This document shows, one piece after another, positions 1 through 5,218 of a DNA stretch of 5,725 nucleotides. Under the pieces are notes generated by a model, which was not told the DNA's origin, made no database searches, and worked only from the letters and a program-made list of their open reading frames with translations. The stretch's first letter is position 1. The number at the start of each line of letters is the position of its first letter. The stretch lies in NCBI GenBank assembly GCA_025965635.1, contig JAOPWO010000180.1, forward strand, positions 1-5,725. Reading direction: 5' to 3'. This stretch comes from Modestobacter sp. (lineage in GTDB: Bacteria; Actinomycetota; Actinomycetes; Mycobacteriales; Geodermatophilaceae). The position numbers and the translations under genes are program-made.

Positions 1-61
1 GGCCGCGGCCACCGTGCCGGCCCTGGTCCGCCGCCGCGCCTCCCGGCGGACCGGCGCATGA
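1..61 (+). CDS. lnt: 3' end of probable apolipoprotein N-acyltransferase (partial)
   Basis: The reading frame with codons starting at base 2 is open to a TGA at 59-61 and gives a 19-residue C-terminus: a short hydrophobic stretch (AAATVPALV) followed by an arginine-rich tail. That is what the last membrane helix and cytoplasmic tail of a polytopic membrane protein look like. The stop overlaps the ppm1 start as ATGA. In mycobacteria the apolipoprotein N-acyltransferase (transfer of the third acyl chain to lipoproteins) lies directly before, and is fused to, the polyprenol-phosphate-mannose synthase, so Lnt is the best guess. The identity rests on gene context and the character of the tail. No catalytic residues lie inside the window. 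Confidence 0.5.
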   Translation, partial: AAATVPALVRRRASRRTGA

Positions 62-861
62 CCGCCGCGCCCGAGCTGGGCCCCGTGCTGGTCATCATCC
101 CCACCTACGACGAGATCGGGAGCCTCGGCACGGTGCTGGACCGGCTGCACGCCGCCGTCCCGACGGCGCACGTGCTGGTGGTCGACGACGCCTCGCCCGA
201 CGGCACCGGCGCACTGGCCGACGCCCGGGCCACGGTCGACGACCGGGTGCATGTCCTGCACCGTCCGGGCAAGGCCGGGCTCGGCCCGGCGTACGTGGCC
301 GGTTTCGGCTGGGCCGCCGGGCACGGGTACCGCGTGGTGGTCGAGATGGACGCCGACGGCTCGCACCCACCGGAGCGGCTCCCCGCGCTGCTGGACGCGC
401 TCGTCGACGCCGACCTGGTGCTCGGCTCCCGGTACGTGCCCGGGGGGCGGGTGCTGGAATGGCCGGCGTACCGGCTCGCGCTGTCCCGGTTCGGCAACCT
501 CTACACCCGCTGGCTGCTCCGGCTCCCGCTGCAGGATGCCACCGGCGGCTACCGGGCGGTGCGGGCCGACCTGCTCGCCCGGCTGCCCTTCGACGAGGTG
601 GCCAGCCAGGGGTACTGCTTCCAGGTCGACTGGGCCTGGCGGGCGGTGCGGGCGGGGGCCCGGGTGGTCGAGGTGCCGATCACCTTCACCGAACGCGCCT
701 TCGGCCGGAGCAAGATGAGCAGCTCGATCGTTGGAGAAGCACTGACCCGTGTCACCTGGTGGGGCGTGCGCGACCGGCTGGCCGACTGGCTGCCCGGGCG
801 GGTGCCCCGGCTGGTGCCGGAGCGGGACCGTGCCCAGCGGTGGCTGAGGGCGCTCCGGTAG
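58..861 (+). CDS. ppm1: Polyprenol monophosphomannose synthase (GT2 family)
   Basis: This 267-residue enzyme transfers mannose from GDP-mannose to a polyprenyl phosphate at the cytoplasmic face of the membrane. In actinobacteria the product, polyprenyl-phosphate-mannose, feeds lipoglycan and protein O-mannosylation. The GT-A/GT2 signatures appear in order: the N-terminal strand VIIPTYDE (12-19), VVDDASPDG (41-49), the KAGLGPAY loop (near residues 78-85), the metal/nucleotide-binding DAD (98-100), QDATGGYR (159-166), GYCFQVDW (185-192), and the ITFTER...SKMS segment typical of dolichol-phosphate-mannose synthases. There is no C-terminal membrane domain, and the length fits a stand-alone soluble or peripheral Ppm. 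One small oddity is TYDE where most relatives have TYNE. The ATG at 58 overlaps the upstream stop (ATGA), which suggests translational coupling to lnt, and it begins just before the first conserved strand. Only a weak GGCGGA-like ribosome site precedes it. Confidence 0.93.
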   Translation: MTAAPELGPVLVIIPTYDEIGSLGTVLDRLHAAVPTAHVLVVDDASPDGTGALADARATVDDRVHVLHRPGKAGLGPAYVAGFGWAAGHGYRVVVEMDADGSHPPERLPALLDALVDADLVLGSRYVPGGRVLEWPAYRLALSRFGNLYTRWLLRLPLQDATGGYRAVRADLLARLPFDEVASQGYCFQVDWAWRAVRAGARVVEVPITFTERAFGRSKMSSSIVGEALTRVTWWGVRDRLADWLPGRVPRLVPERDRAQRWLRALR

Positions 862-894
862 GAGGAGCGCCGGCCATCCGGCACGGGACAGCTG

Positions 895-900
895 AGGAGG
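895..900 (+). promoter_or_regulatory. Strong ribosome binding site of fxsA
   Basis: A full AGGAGG lies four bases before the ATG at 905. It is the strongest Shine-Dalgarno match seen in the window and it fixes the fxsA start. The spacing is a little shorter than the usual 5-8 bases. Confidence 0.75.
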
Positions 901-904
901 AAGC

Positions 905-1771
905 ATGGCCACTCTCCATCCGCCGACCGGGTACCCGACCCGGCGACCGGTGTCACGGCGGCTGCGGACGGCGCTGGGACTCGGCGCGCTCGCCGAGGTC
1001 GCAGTCTTCGTGCTGGTGGCCAGTCGGATCGGGGTGGGCTGGACGATCCTGCTGACCCTGGCCACCAGCGCCCTCGGCGCGGCGCTGCTCGCCCGGCAGG
1101 GCACCCGGGCGCTGGCCGACCTGCGGGAGCGCGCCCAGCTGCGGCAGGACCCGGGCCGGGCGCTGGGGGACGCCGGGCTGGTGGCGGCCGGTGGTGTGCT
1201 GATGGTGCTGCCGGGCTTCCTCGGCGACCTGCTCGGCCTGCTGTGCCTGCTGCCGTTCACCCGCGCGCTGCCACGGGCGCTGATCGCCCGGCTGCTGCTG
1301 CGCCGGCTGCCCGACCGGCTGCGCGGCCCGGTCCGGGTGCGGGCGACCCGCACCACCCCGGTGGGGCCGGCCGACCAGCCCGGTCCCGCGGCCGGCGGCA
1401 CGCCGCGGGTCCTCGAGGGCGAGATCGTGGGAGACGCAGAACGGCCCCGGTGCGACGAGCACCGGGGCCGTTCTGCGTCGGGCCCTCTGCGGGGTCGCGC
1501 GCCGAGTTCGCGAGGCGTGGGGGCAGAGGGGTCCTTGTCCTACGTCAGCTCGCGCGGGTCCGCCGGCCGCGGAGCACTTCGAGACGCTCGGCGAGGACCT
1601 CCTCGAGGTCGTCCACCGAACGGCGCTCCAGGAGCATGTCCCAGTGGGTGCGCGGCGGCTTCACCTTCTTGGGAGCAGGCTCCGCGCCGCCGACCAGCTT
1701 GGCGGCCGAGCCGTCGTACTTGCACTCCCAGGTATCGGGGAGCTCGGCGTCATCAGCGAAGGGCACCGTGA
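905..1771 (+). CDS. fxsA: FxsA family membrane protein, frame without a normal stop
   Basis: Residues 1-175 form a complete FxsA-family protein: a basic N-terminus, a hydrophobic segment from about 23 to 43, a second from about 46 to 64 ending in ARQG, then DAGLVAAGGVLMVLPGFLGD (89-108) and a third hydrophobic stretch to about 118. The LPGFLGD motif and following leucine-rich helix are characteristic. FxsA is an inner-membrane protein. In E. coli its overproduction relieves F-plasmid exclusion of phage T7; its normal role is unknown. The family homology should end near GEIV (172-175, base 1429), but there is no stop there. The frame enters a perfect palindrome at 1433 and continues as an Arg/Pro/Gly-rich tail to a TGA at 1769-1771, antisense to the last 227 bases of rbpA. 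I regard residues 176-288 as unlikely to be a real domain. The start is set by AGGAGG at 895-900, 43 bases after ppm1, so co-transcription is likely. M. tuberculosis also has an FxsA-type gene (Rv2053c) near ppm1. Confidence 0.85.
   Translation: MATLHPPTGYPTRRPVSRRLRTALGLGALAEVAVFVLVASRIGVGWTILLTLATSALGAALLARQGTRALADLRERAQLRQDPGRALGDAGLVAAGGVLMVLPGFLGDLLGLLCLLPFTRALPRALIARLLLRRLPDRLRGPVRVRATRTTPVGPADQPGPAAGGTPRVLEGEIVGDAERPRCDEHRGRSASGPLRGRAPSSRGVGAEGSLSYVSSRGSAGRGALRDARRGPPRGRPPNGAPGACPSGCAAASPSWEQAPRRRPAWRPSRRTCTPRYRGARRHQRRAP
1433..1479. terminator. Perfect 21-bp palindrome, shared terminator of fxsA and rbpA
   Basis: Arms 1433-1453 and 1459-1479 are exact reverse complements over 21 bases with a 5-base loop (GACGA). 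The stem core is GGCCCCGGTGC / GCACCGGGGCC. It lies between convergent fxsA and rbpA, 66 bases past the rbpA stop, so it can end transcription from both sides. There is no T-tract on either strand, as is common for actinobacterial terminators. The arms fall inside the open fxsA frame (residues 177-192). Confidence 0.85.
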
Positions 1772-1889
1772 CCAGGTGGCCCTGGGGGCACCGGTACTCG
1801 GCGTACTGCCTCTCGATGGGCGCGGTGTTGCGCTCGGTCTCGTAGCTCACGCTGCCCAGTCGGCTGCCCCGTAGGGATCGCTCGCCCAT
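1545..1889 (-). CDS. rbpA: RNA polymerase-binding protein RbpA
   Basis: This 114-residue actinobacterial transcription factor binds RNA polymerase and group I/II sigma factors and stabilises the open promoter complex. Domains in order: an N-terminal tail with LRGSRLGSVSYET (6-18), a core beta domain (about 29-68), a basic linker KKVKPPR (74-80) that contacts promoter DNA, and the sigma-interaction helices beginning THWDMLLERRS (81-91) and ending near residue 110. The core keeps C34, H38 and C56, three of the zinc-ligand positions of Streptomyces RbpA, but the fourth position (59) is Asp. The ATG at 1887-1889 is supported because the N-terminus aligns from the first residues with M. tuberculosis RbpA (MADRVLRGSRLG...), and a GAGAGGA sits about 9 bases upstream. 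It is transcribed alone from a SigR-type promoter with a leader of roughly 83 bases, and convergent with fxsA. Family identity is as certain as can be had by eye. Confidence 0.97.
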   Translation of the reverse strand: MGERSLRGSRLGSVSYETERNTAPIERQYAEYRCPQGHLVTVPFADDAELPDTWECKYDGSAAKLVGGAEPAPKKVKPPRTHWDMLLERRSVDDLEEVLAERLEVLRGRRTRAS

Positions 1890-1925
1890 GGCACACCGTC
1901 CTCTCGTGCTCGTCGGTGGTCTTGG

Positions 1926-1972
1926 CTACCCGGGCAGCCGTGTGCTCATGCCACACGGCCGGGGGAAGTCAT
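1926..1972 (-). other. Two tiny overlapping ORFs in the rbpA leader (speculative)
   Basis: On the - strand, ATG at 1972-1970 opens an 8-codon frame (MTSPGRVA) ending in TGA at 1948-1946. That stop overlaps a second ATG (1949-1947, ATGA) opening a 7-codon frame (MSTRLPG) that ends in TAG at 1928-1926. The first ATG lies about where transcription from the SigR-type promoter should begin, so it could be read as a leaderless start. Neither has a ribosome site. They may be chance occurrences. Confidence 0.2.
1937..1959 (-). promoter_or_regulatory. Hairpin in the 5' leader of rbpA
   Basis: GCCGTGTG (1937-1944) and CACACGGC (1952-1959) form a perfect 8-bp stem with a 7-base loop. It lies downstream of the predicted start of transcription and about 48 bases before the rbpA ATG, so it would fold in the mRNA leader. 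No T-run follows, so it is not an obvious terminator. It might affect mRNA stability, translation or attenuation; the sequence does not say which. Confidence 0.45.
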
Positions 1973-1978
1973 GGGGGG

Positions 1979-2005
1979 TAACGACAGAACTCGCAAAGAG
2001 ATTCC
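1979..2005 (-). promoter_or_regulatory. SigR/SigH-type (disulfide stress) promoter of rbpA
   Basis: Read on the - strand, GGAAT (2005-2001) is followed by exactly 18 bases and then GTTA (1982-1979). This matches the GGAAT-N18/19-GTT consensus of Streptomyces SigR and mycobacterial SigH promoters in every defined base. Transcription should begin near 1975-1971, giving a leader of about 85 bases before rbpA. S. coelicolor rbpA is a known SigR target, which supports the call. No clear housekeeping -10 (TAnnnT with a matching -35) was seen nearby. Confidence 0.8.
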
Positions 2006-2074
2006 GCGTTCTCAGTTCCCCATCATCGCATGGAGTGGTATTAGGGCCATCGGCGCCCCCGGGAGGGTGAGGGT

Positions 2075-2107
2075 CCGCCCCGGTCGGGTGAGGGCGGGTC
2101 GGGGCGG
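2075..2107 (-). terminator. Candidate terminator hairpin after tdk
   Basis: CCGCCCCG (2075-2082) and CGGGGCGG (2100-2107) form a perfect 8-bp GC stem with a 17-base loop, starting 12 bases past the tdk stop. It separates the tdk operon from the rbpA promoter. There is no T-tract and the loop is long, so the call is tentative. Its right arm and loop overlap a G-quadruplex motif on the + strand. Confidence 0.4.
2086..2104 (+). other. G-quadruplex motif
   Basis: GGGTGAGGGCGGGTCGGGG has four G-runs of at least three with loops of 3, 1 and 2 bases, a canonical compact intramolecular quadruplex motif. A further set of G-runs (GGGAGGGTGAGGG) lies just left at 2061-2073. The G-rich strand is the template strand for tdk and rbpA transcription. 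High GC makes such motifs commoner by chance, so its function is unproven. Confidence 0.5.
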
Positions 2108-2119
2108 TGTCGGGTCCGC

Positions 2120-2890
2120 TCAGGGCAGGGCCAGCTGGCCGGGACCGGTGGGGGTCGGCCCGAGCTGGCCGCGGGCGTGGTGCCTCCGGCAGAGCACCTG
2201 GTACCGCACCGGCACCCCGTCGTCGGCGGCCGCACCGGCGCCGTGCCCGGGCTCGGCCGGGCCGGTGTCGGCCACGACCACGGTGGCGCCCTCGCGGACC
2301 ATCGCGCCGCCCACCACCCGGGCGTTGAGCAGTCCGGGCAGACCGCACCAGCAGAGCACCTCCACCTGCACGCGCTGGACGTCGTCGGCCAGCTCGAACA
2401 ACCGTGCGCTGCCGGTGAACAGCCGCGTGCGGAAGTCGGTGGAGAGCCCGAAGGCGTAGACGTCGACGTGGAACTCGTCGACCAGCTCGGCGAGCTGCTC
2501 GACCTGGGCGCCGGTGAGGAACTGCGCCTCGTCGACGATCAGGTAGTCGACCCGGTGACCGGTGGCCCAGCGGTCCCGGACGAGCAGCCGGACGTCGGTG
2601 TCCTCGGCCAGCTCGACCGCGTCGCGGCGCAGACCGACCCGGGAGCTGATCTGCGGAGCACCGGAGCGGTCGCCCTGGGTCAGCAGCAGACCGTGCCGGC
2701 CCTGCCGGCTCTGGTTGTGGTCGACCTGCAACGCCAGGGTGGACTTCCCGCAGTCCATCGGACCGTGGAAGAACACCAGGTGCGCGGGGGCGGGGTGCCG
2801 CCGCCGGTCGCCGGCCACCGGGACGGAGACCGGCCCCAGCAGTGGATCCGGTCGCGACGCGTCGCCGGCGGGGCCGGGCAGGGGGGTCAC
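2120..2890 (-). CDS. tdk: Thymidine kinase (TK1-like)
   Basis: This 256-residue salvage enzyme phosphorylates thymidine to dTMP with ATP. The P-loop GPMDCGKS is at 43-50, the DEAQF motif with the expected catalytic base is E121 (DEAQFL 120-125), and the zinc/lasso region has CWCG (C180, C182) paired with CRRHH (C234, H237), matching the paired metal-ligand pattern of bacterial TK1-type kinases. Residues 1-36 before the first strand are Pro/Ala-rich and look disordered, as does the short C-terminal tail. The frame stays open far upstream into the MFS gene, so the start must be chosen: GTG at 2890-2888 overlaps the MFS stop as GTGA and has GGAG six bases before it. That indicates coupling to the transporter gene. 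M. tuberculosis lacks tdk, so this gene distinguishes this locus from the mycobacterial arrangement. Confidence 0.93.
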   Translation of the reverse strand: MTPLPGPAGDASRPDPLLGPVSVPVAGDRRRHPAPAHLVFFHGPMDCGKSTLALQVDHNQSRQGRHGLLLTQGDRSGAPQISSRVGLRRDAVELAEDTDVRLLVRDRWATGHRVDYLIVDEAQFLTGAQVEQLAELVDEFHVDVYAFGLSTDFRTRLFTGSARLFELADDVQRVQVEVLCWCGLPGLLNARVVGGAMVREGATVVVADTGPAEPGHGAGAAADDGVPVRYQVLCRRHHARGQLGPTPTGPGQLALP

Positions 2891-4266
2891 AGGCGCTCCG
2901 GGGGGACGTTGCCGGCCTCGACGATCGCCCGCCGCATGTCCAGGGTGGCCAGCAGCACGCCCCCGACGACGAAGAAGAAGACCAGGCTGAAGATGGCGTA
3001 GCGGTAGGATTCGGTGACCTGGTAGGTCAGGGCGAACAGGAAGGGGCCCAGCCAGGTGGTCCCCCGGTCGCTGATCTCGTAGAAGCCGAAGTACTCCGCC
3101 TCCCGGCCGGGTGGGATCAGCTGGCTGAACAGCGACCGGGACAGCGCCTGGGTGCCACCGAGCACGAACCCGATGACCACGGCCAGCAGGTAGAACTGCA
3201 CGGCAGCGCCGGGGGTCAGGAAGTAGGCGGCCACCAGGACGCCGGTCCACACCACCAGCGCGCCCAGCACCGTCCGCTTCGCGCCGATCGCCGCCGCGAC
3301 CCGACCCAGGACCACCGCGCCGAAGAAGGCGACCACCTGGACGAGCAGGATCGTGGAGACCAGCGTGGTCTGGGACAGCTCCAGTTCCTCGGCGCCGTAC
3401 TGGGCCGAGACGCCGATGATGGTCTGGACGCCGTCGTTGAACAGCAGATAGGCCGCCAGGAACCACAGCGTGAGCCGGTAGCGGCGCAGGTCCCGCAGGG
3501 TGGCGCCGAGCTGGCGGAACCCGCCGACGAGGGCACCGCTGCCCGGCGCGGGGACCAGCTCGGACTCCCGCGGACGCCGGTTGCGCAGCAGGGCGACGCT
3601 GACCACGGTGAACCCGGCCCACCAGACGCCGGCCGAGGCCAGGCAGATCCGCACTGCCTCGCCCTCGGTCAGCCCGAGGGATTCGTACCGGGTGAACAGC
3701 GCCAGGTTCGCGGCGAGCAGCGCCGCTCCACCCAGGTACCCGAAGGCCCAACCCCGGCTGGACACGGCGTCCCGCTCGTCGGGTCCGGCCAGGTCGGGCA
3801 GCCAGGAGTAGTAGACGACGGTGGCCGCGCCGAAGCAGAGGTTGGCGACGACGAAGAGCCCTGCGCCCAGCAGGTACCGCTCGCCGGCGACGAAGAACAG
3901 CGCCATGGTGCACAGCGAGCCCAGGAAGGCGAAGCCGGCCAGCAACTGTCGTTTGCGGCCGCTGCGGTCGGCGACGGCGCCGGTCAGCGGCAGCACGAAC
4001 ACCTGGAGCACCACCGACAGCGACAGCACGTAGCCGAAGAAGCTGCCCGACGGGATGCCGATCCCCAGCGGGTGGATCCGGCCCTCGGGGTCGGCGGCCG
4101 CCTCGGCGATCGAGGTCAGGTACGGCGCCAGGAAGACGGTCGTCACCGAGGTGTTGAAGACCGACATCGCCCAGTCGTAGGAATACCAGCCGCGCCGCTC
4201 GCGGCGCAGGGTCCGGTCCGGTGGGGGCGGGGAGGAGGCCTGCGCGGGGGTCACGAGCTCGCTCAC
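2887..4266 (-). CDS. MFS transporter, UMF1/Atg22-like family
   Basis: This 459-residue integral membrane protein has about 12 hydrophobic segments and a hydrophilic central loop (about 229-262). Signatures of the UMF1 family (MFS members related to yeast vacuolar amino-acid effluxer Atg22) are visible: GWYSYDWAMSVFNTSVTTVF at the N-terminus (26-45), the MFS loop motif GAVADRSGRKR (96-106), SWLPDLA (154-160), LFNDGVQTI (275-283), and GGTQALSRSLFSQLIP (370-385) followed by EYFGFYEISDRGTTWLGP (391-408). The substrate is unknown and cannot be read from the sequence. The frame is open back to 4446, inside plsC. GTG at 4266-4264 is the preferred start because it is just past the plsC stop and leaves a usual short tail before the first helix; GTG at 4254 is an alternative. 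Neither has a good ribosome site. The stop overlaps the tdk start (GTGA). It belongs to the GDPD-plsC-MFS-tdk transcription unit. Confidence 0.88.
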   Translation of the reverse strand: MSELVTPAQASSPPPPDRTLRRERRGWYSYDWAMSVFNTSVTTVFLAPYLTSIAEAAADPEGRIHPLGIGIPSGSFFGYVLSLSVVLQVFVLPLTGAVADRSGRKRQLLAGFAFLGSLCTMALFFVAGERYLLGAGLFVVANLCFGAATVVYYSWLPDLAGPDERDAVSSRGWAFGYLGGAALLAANLALFTRYESLGLTEGEAVRICLASAGVWWAGFTVVSVALLRNRRPRESELVPAPGSGALVGGFRQLGATLRDLRRYRLTLWFLAAYLLFNDGVQTIIGVSAQYGAEELELSQTTLVSTILLVQVVAFFGAVVLGRVAAAIGAKRTVLGALVVWTGVLVAAYFLTPGAAVQFYLLAVVIGFVLGGTQALSRSLFSQLIPPGREAEYFGFYEISDRGTTWLGPFLFALTYQVTESYRYAIFSLVFFFVVGGVLLATLDMRRAIVEAGNVPPERL

Positions 4267-4281
4267 CGGCGCAGGGTGCCA

Positions 4282-4313
4282 GGGACCGGGCGGACGGTCC
4301 AGCAGGCGGTCCC
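4282..4313 (-). repeat. Mutually exclusive hairpins between plsC and the MFS gene
   Basis: GGGACCG (4282-4288) can pair with CGGTCCC (4307-4313) for 7 bp, or its inner six bases (4283-4288) can pair with CGGTCC (4295-4300) for 6 bp. The two stems share one arm and cannot form together. They fill most of the 58-base gap and end 15 bases before the MFS GTG start, which lacks a clear ribosome site. Effect unknown. Confidence 0.35.
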
Positions 4314-4324
4314 GGCGGTGTGGC

Positions 4325-5218
4325 TCACGGGATGTCCGCCGGCACGACGCCGCCGGGGAACGCCGCGCTGCCGGTCCTCGGCCGGGTGGGGTCGACGTAG
4401 GCCATCCGGTCCTGCGGCTCGCCGGTCCGCAGCGGCGCCAGGCCACGGGTGATGGCCGCGGCGATCCGGGTGCGCGCCCGGTTGGCGTCGCCGACCCGGC
4501 CGGCCAGCAGGTCCCCGAAGTACACCGGCGGCCCGAGGTGCACCCGCAGCGCCGGCCGGCGCCGTAGCGCCCGGAGCGCGGTGCGCACCTTTCCCCGGTC
4601 GTTGGCGTACTGGAGCACCTCGTGGGCGCCCCACTGGCTGACCGGGATCACCGGGACGTCGGCGTCCAGGGCCATCCGGGCCAGCCCGGTGCGGCCGCGC
4701 TCGGGCCAGCCGTCGGGCGCCAGCCCGACCCGGCCCTCGGGATAGGCGAGCACGTGGCCCCCGGTGTCCAGGGCCACCCGGGCCACCCGCACGGCGTGCG
4801 CCGCGAGGTCGGTGCCGCGCACCACCCGGATCACCCCGGCCCGCTCCAGCAGCGGGCCGACCACCGGGGCGGCGACGATGCTGCCGGTCGCCATGAACCG
4901 CGGGTACAGCCCGGCCCGGTGCAGCGCCGCGGCGACGACGAACGTGTCGAAGTCGCCGATGTGGTTGGCCGCCAGCAGCAGCGGGCCGCGACGCCACTCC
5001 TCCCGGACGCTCCCGGTGACCTGGAACCGCCCGAAGACATGGGGCAGCCAGGCGAAGACGCGCAGCGCCAGCCGGCCGAACCACCAGGGCGGTGCGGCGG
5101 CGATGGCGAGCTCGCGGGCGAACCAGTCGGGGTCATCCGCGGCGACCAGGCCCGCCAGCTCGGCGGGTAACGGTGGGGGAGCGGGGTGCCAGGCGCGCAC
5201 CCGCCGGCCGATGGTCAT
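4325..5218 (-). CDS. 1-acylglycerol-3-phosphate acyltransferase-like protein (PlsC family)
   Basis: This 297-residue member of the glycerolipid acyltransferase family probably transfers an acyl group to a lysophospholipid or related acceptor at the membrane. The diagnostic motifs are present: NHIGDFD with the catalytic H86 and D91 (HX4D), GVIRVVRG (128-135) in the place of motif II, YPEGR (159-163, motif III, binding the acceptor phosphate) and VPVIPV (188-193, motif IV). A hydrophobic segment at about 78-99 surrounds motif I. Residues 1-65 precede the catalytic core and the last 35 are hydrophilic. ATG at 5218-5216 is chosen over the in-frame GTG at 5230 because it overlaps the GDPD stop (ATGA) and has GGAG six bases upstream. 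The exact acceptor is uncertain: actinobacterial paralogues of this family act on several lipids. The neighbouring phosphodiesterase gene supports a part in phospholipid turnover. Confidence 0.88.
   Translation of the reverse strand: MTIGRRVRAWHPAPPPLPAELAGLVAADDPDWFARELAIAAAPPWWFGRLALRVFAWLPHVFGRFQVTGSVREEWRRGPLLLAANHIGDFDTFVVAAALHRAGLYPRFMATGSIVAAPVVGPLLERAGVIRVVRGTDLAAHAVRVARVALDTGGHVLAYPEGRVGLAPDGWPERGRTGLARMALDADVPVIPVSQWGAHEVLQYANDRGKVRTALRALRRRPALRVHLGPPVYFGDLLAGRVGDANRARTRIAAAITRGLAPLRTGEPQDRMAYVDPTRPRTGSAAFPGGVVPADIP

Noticed and set aside
869..882. Short inverted repeat GCCGG/CCGGC between ppm1 and fxsA
   Set aside because: Only 5 bp with a 4-base loop, expected often at this GC content, and too weak for a terminator between closely spaced genes.
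1243..1845. 200-codon + ORF over fxsA and rbpA in another frame
   Set aside because: Shadow of fxsA followed by antisense rbpA. It only shows that this frame too lacks stops through the palindrome.
2034..2050. TAATAC as a possible housekeeping -10 for rbpA on the - strand
   Set aside because: It does not fit TAnnnT and no -35-like hexamer lies at the right distance.
2177..3001. 274-codon + strand ORF opposite tdk
   Set aside because: Antisense shadow of tdk with no recognisable features. The tdk frame carries a P-loop, DEAQF and the metal-ligand cysteines.
2891..3913. Open - strand extension that would make thymidine kinase a 597-residue protein
   Set aside because: The added part is the MFS gene read in another frame: Arg/Gly/Pro-rich and without family features, while the MFS frame shows clear UMF1 motifs. 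GTG at 2890 with a GTGA overlap is the sensible start.
2842..4452. 536-codon + strand ORF opposite the MFS gene
   Set aside because: It is a shadow frame caused by high GC: rich in Gln, Gly, Asp and Arg, with no hydrophobic core or motif, and fully antisense to a well-supported gene.
4263..5084. 273-codon - strand ORF within plsC
   Set aside because: Arg/Gly/Ala-rich shadow frame; the overlapping frame holds all four acyltransferase motifs.
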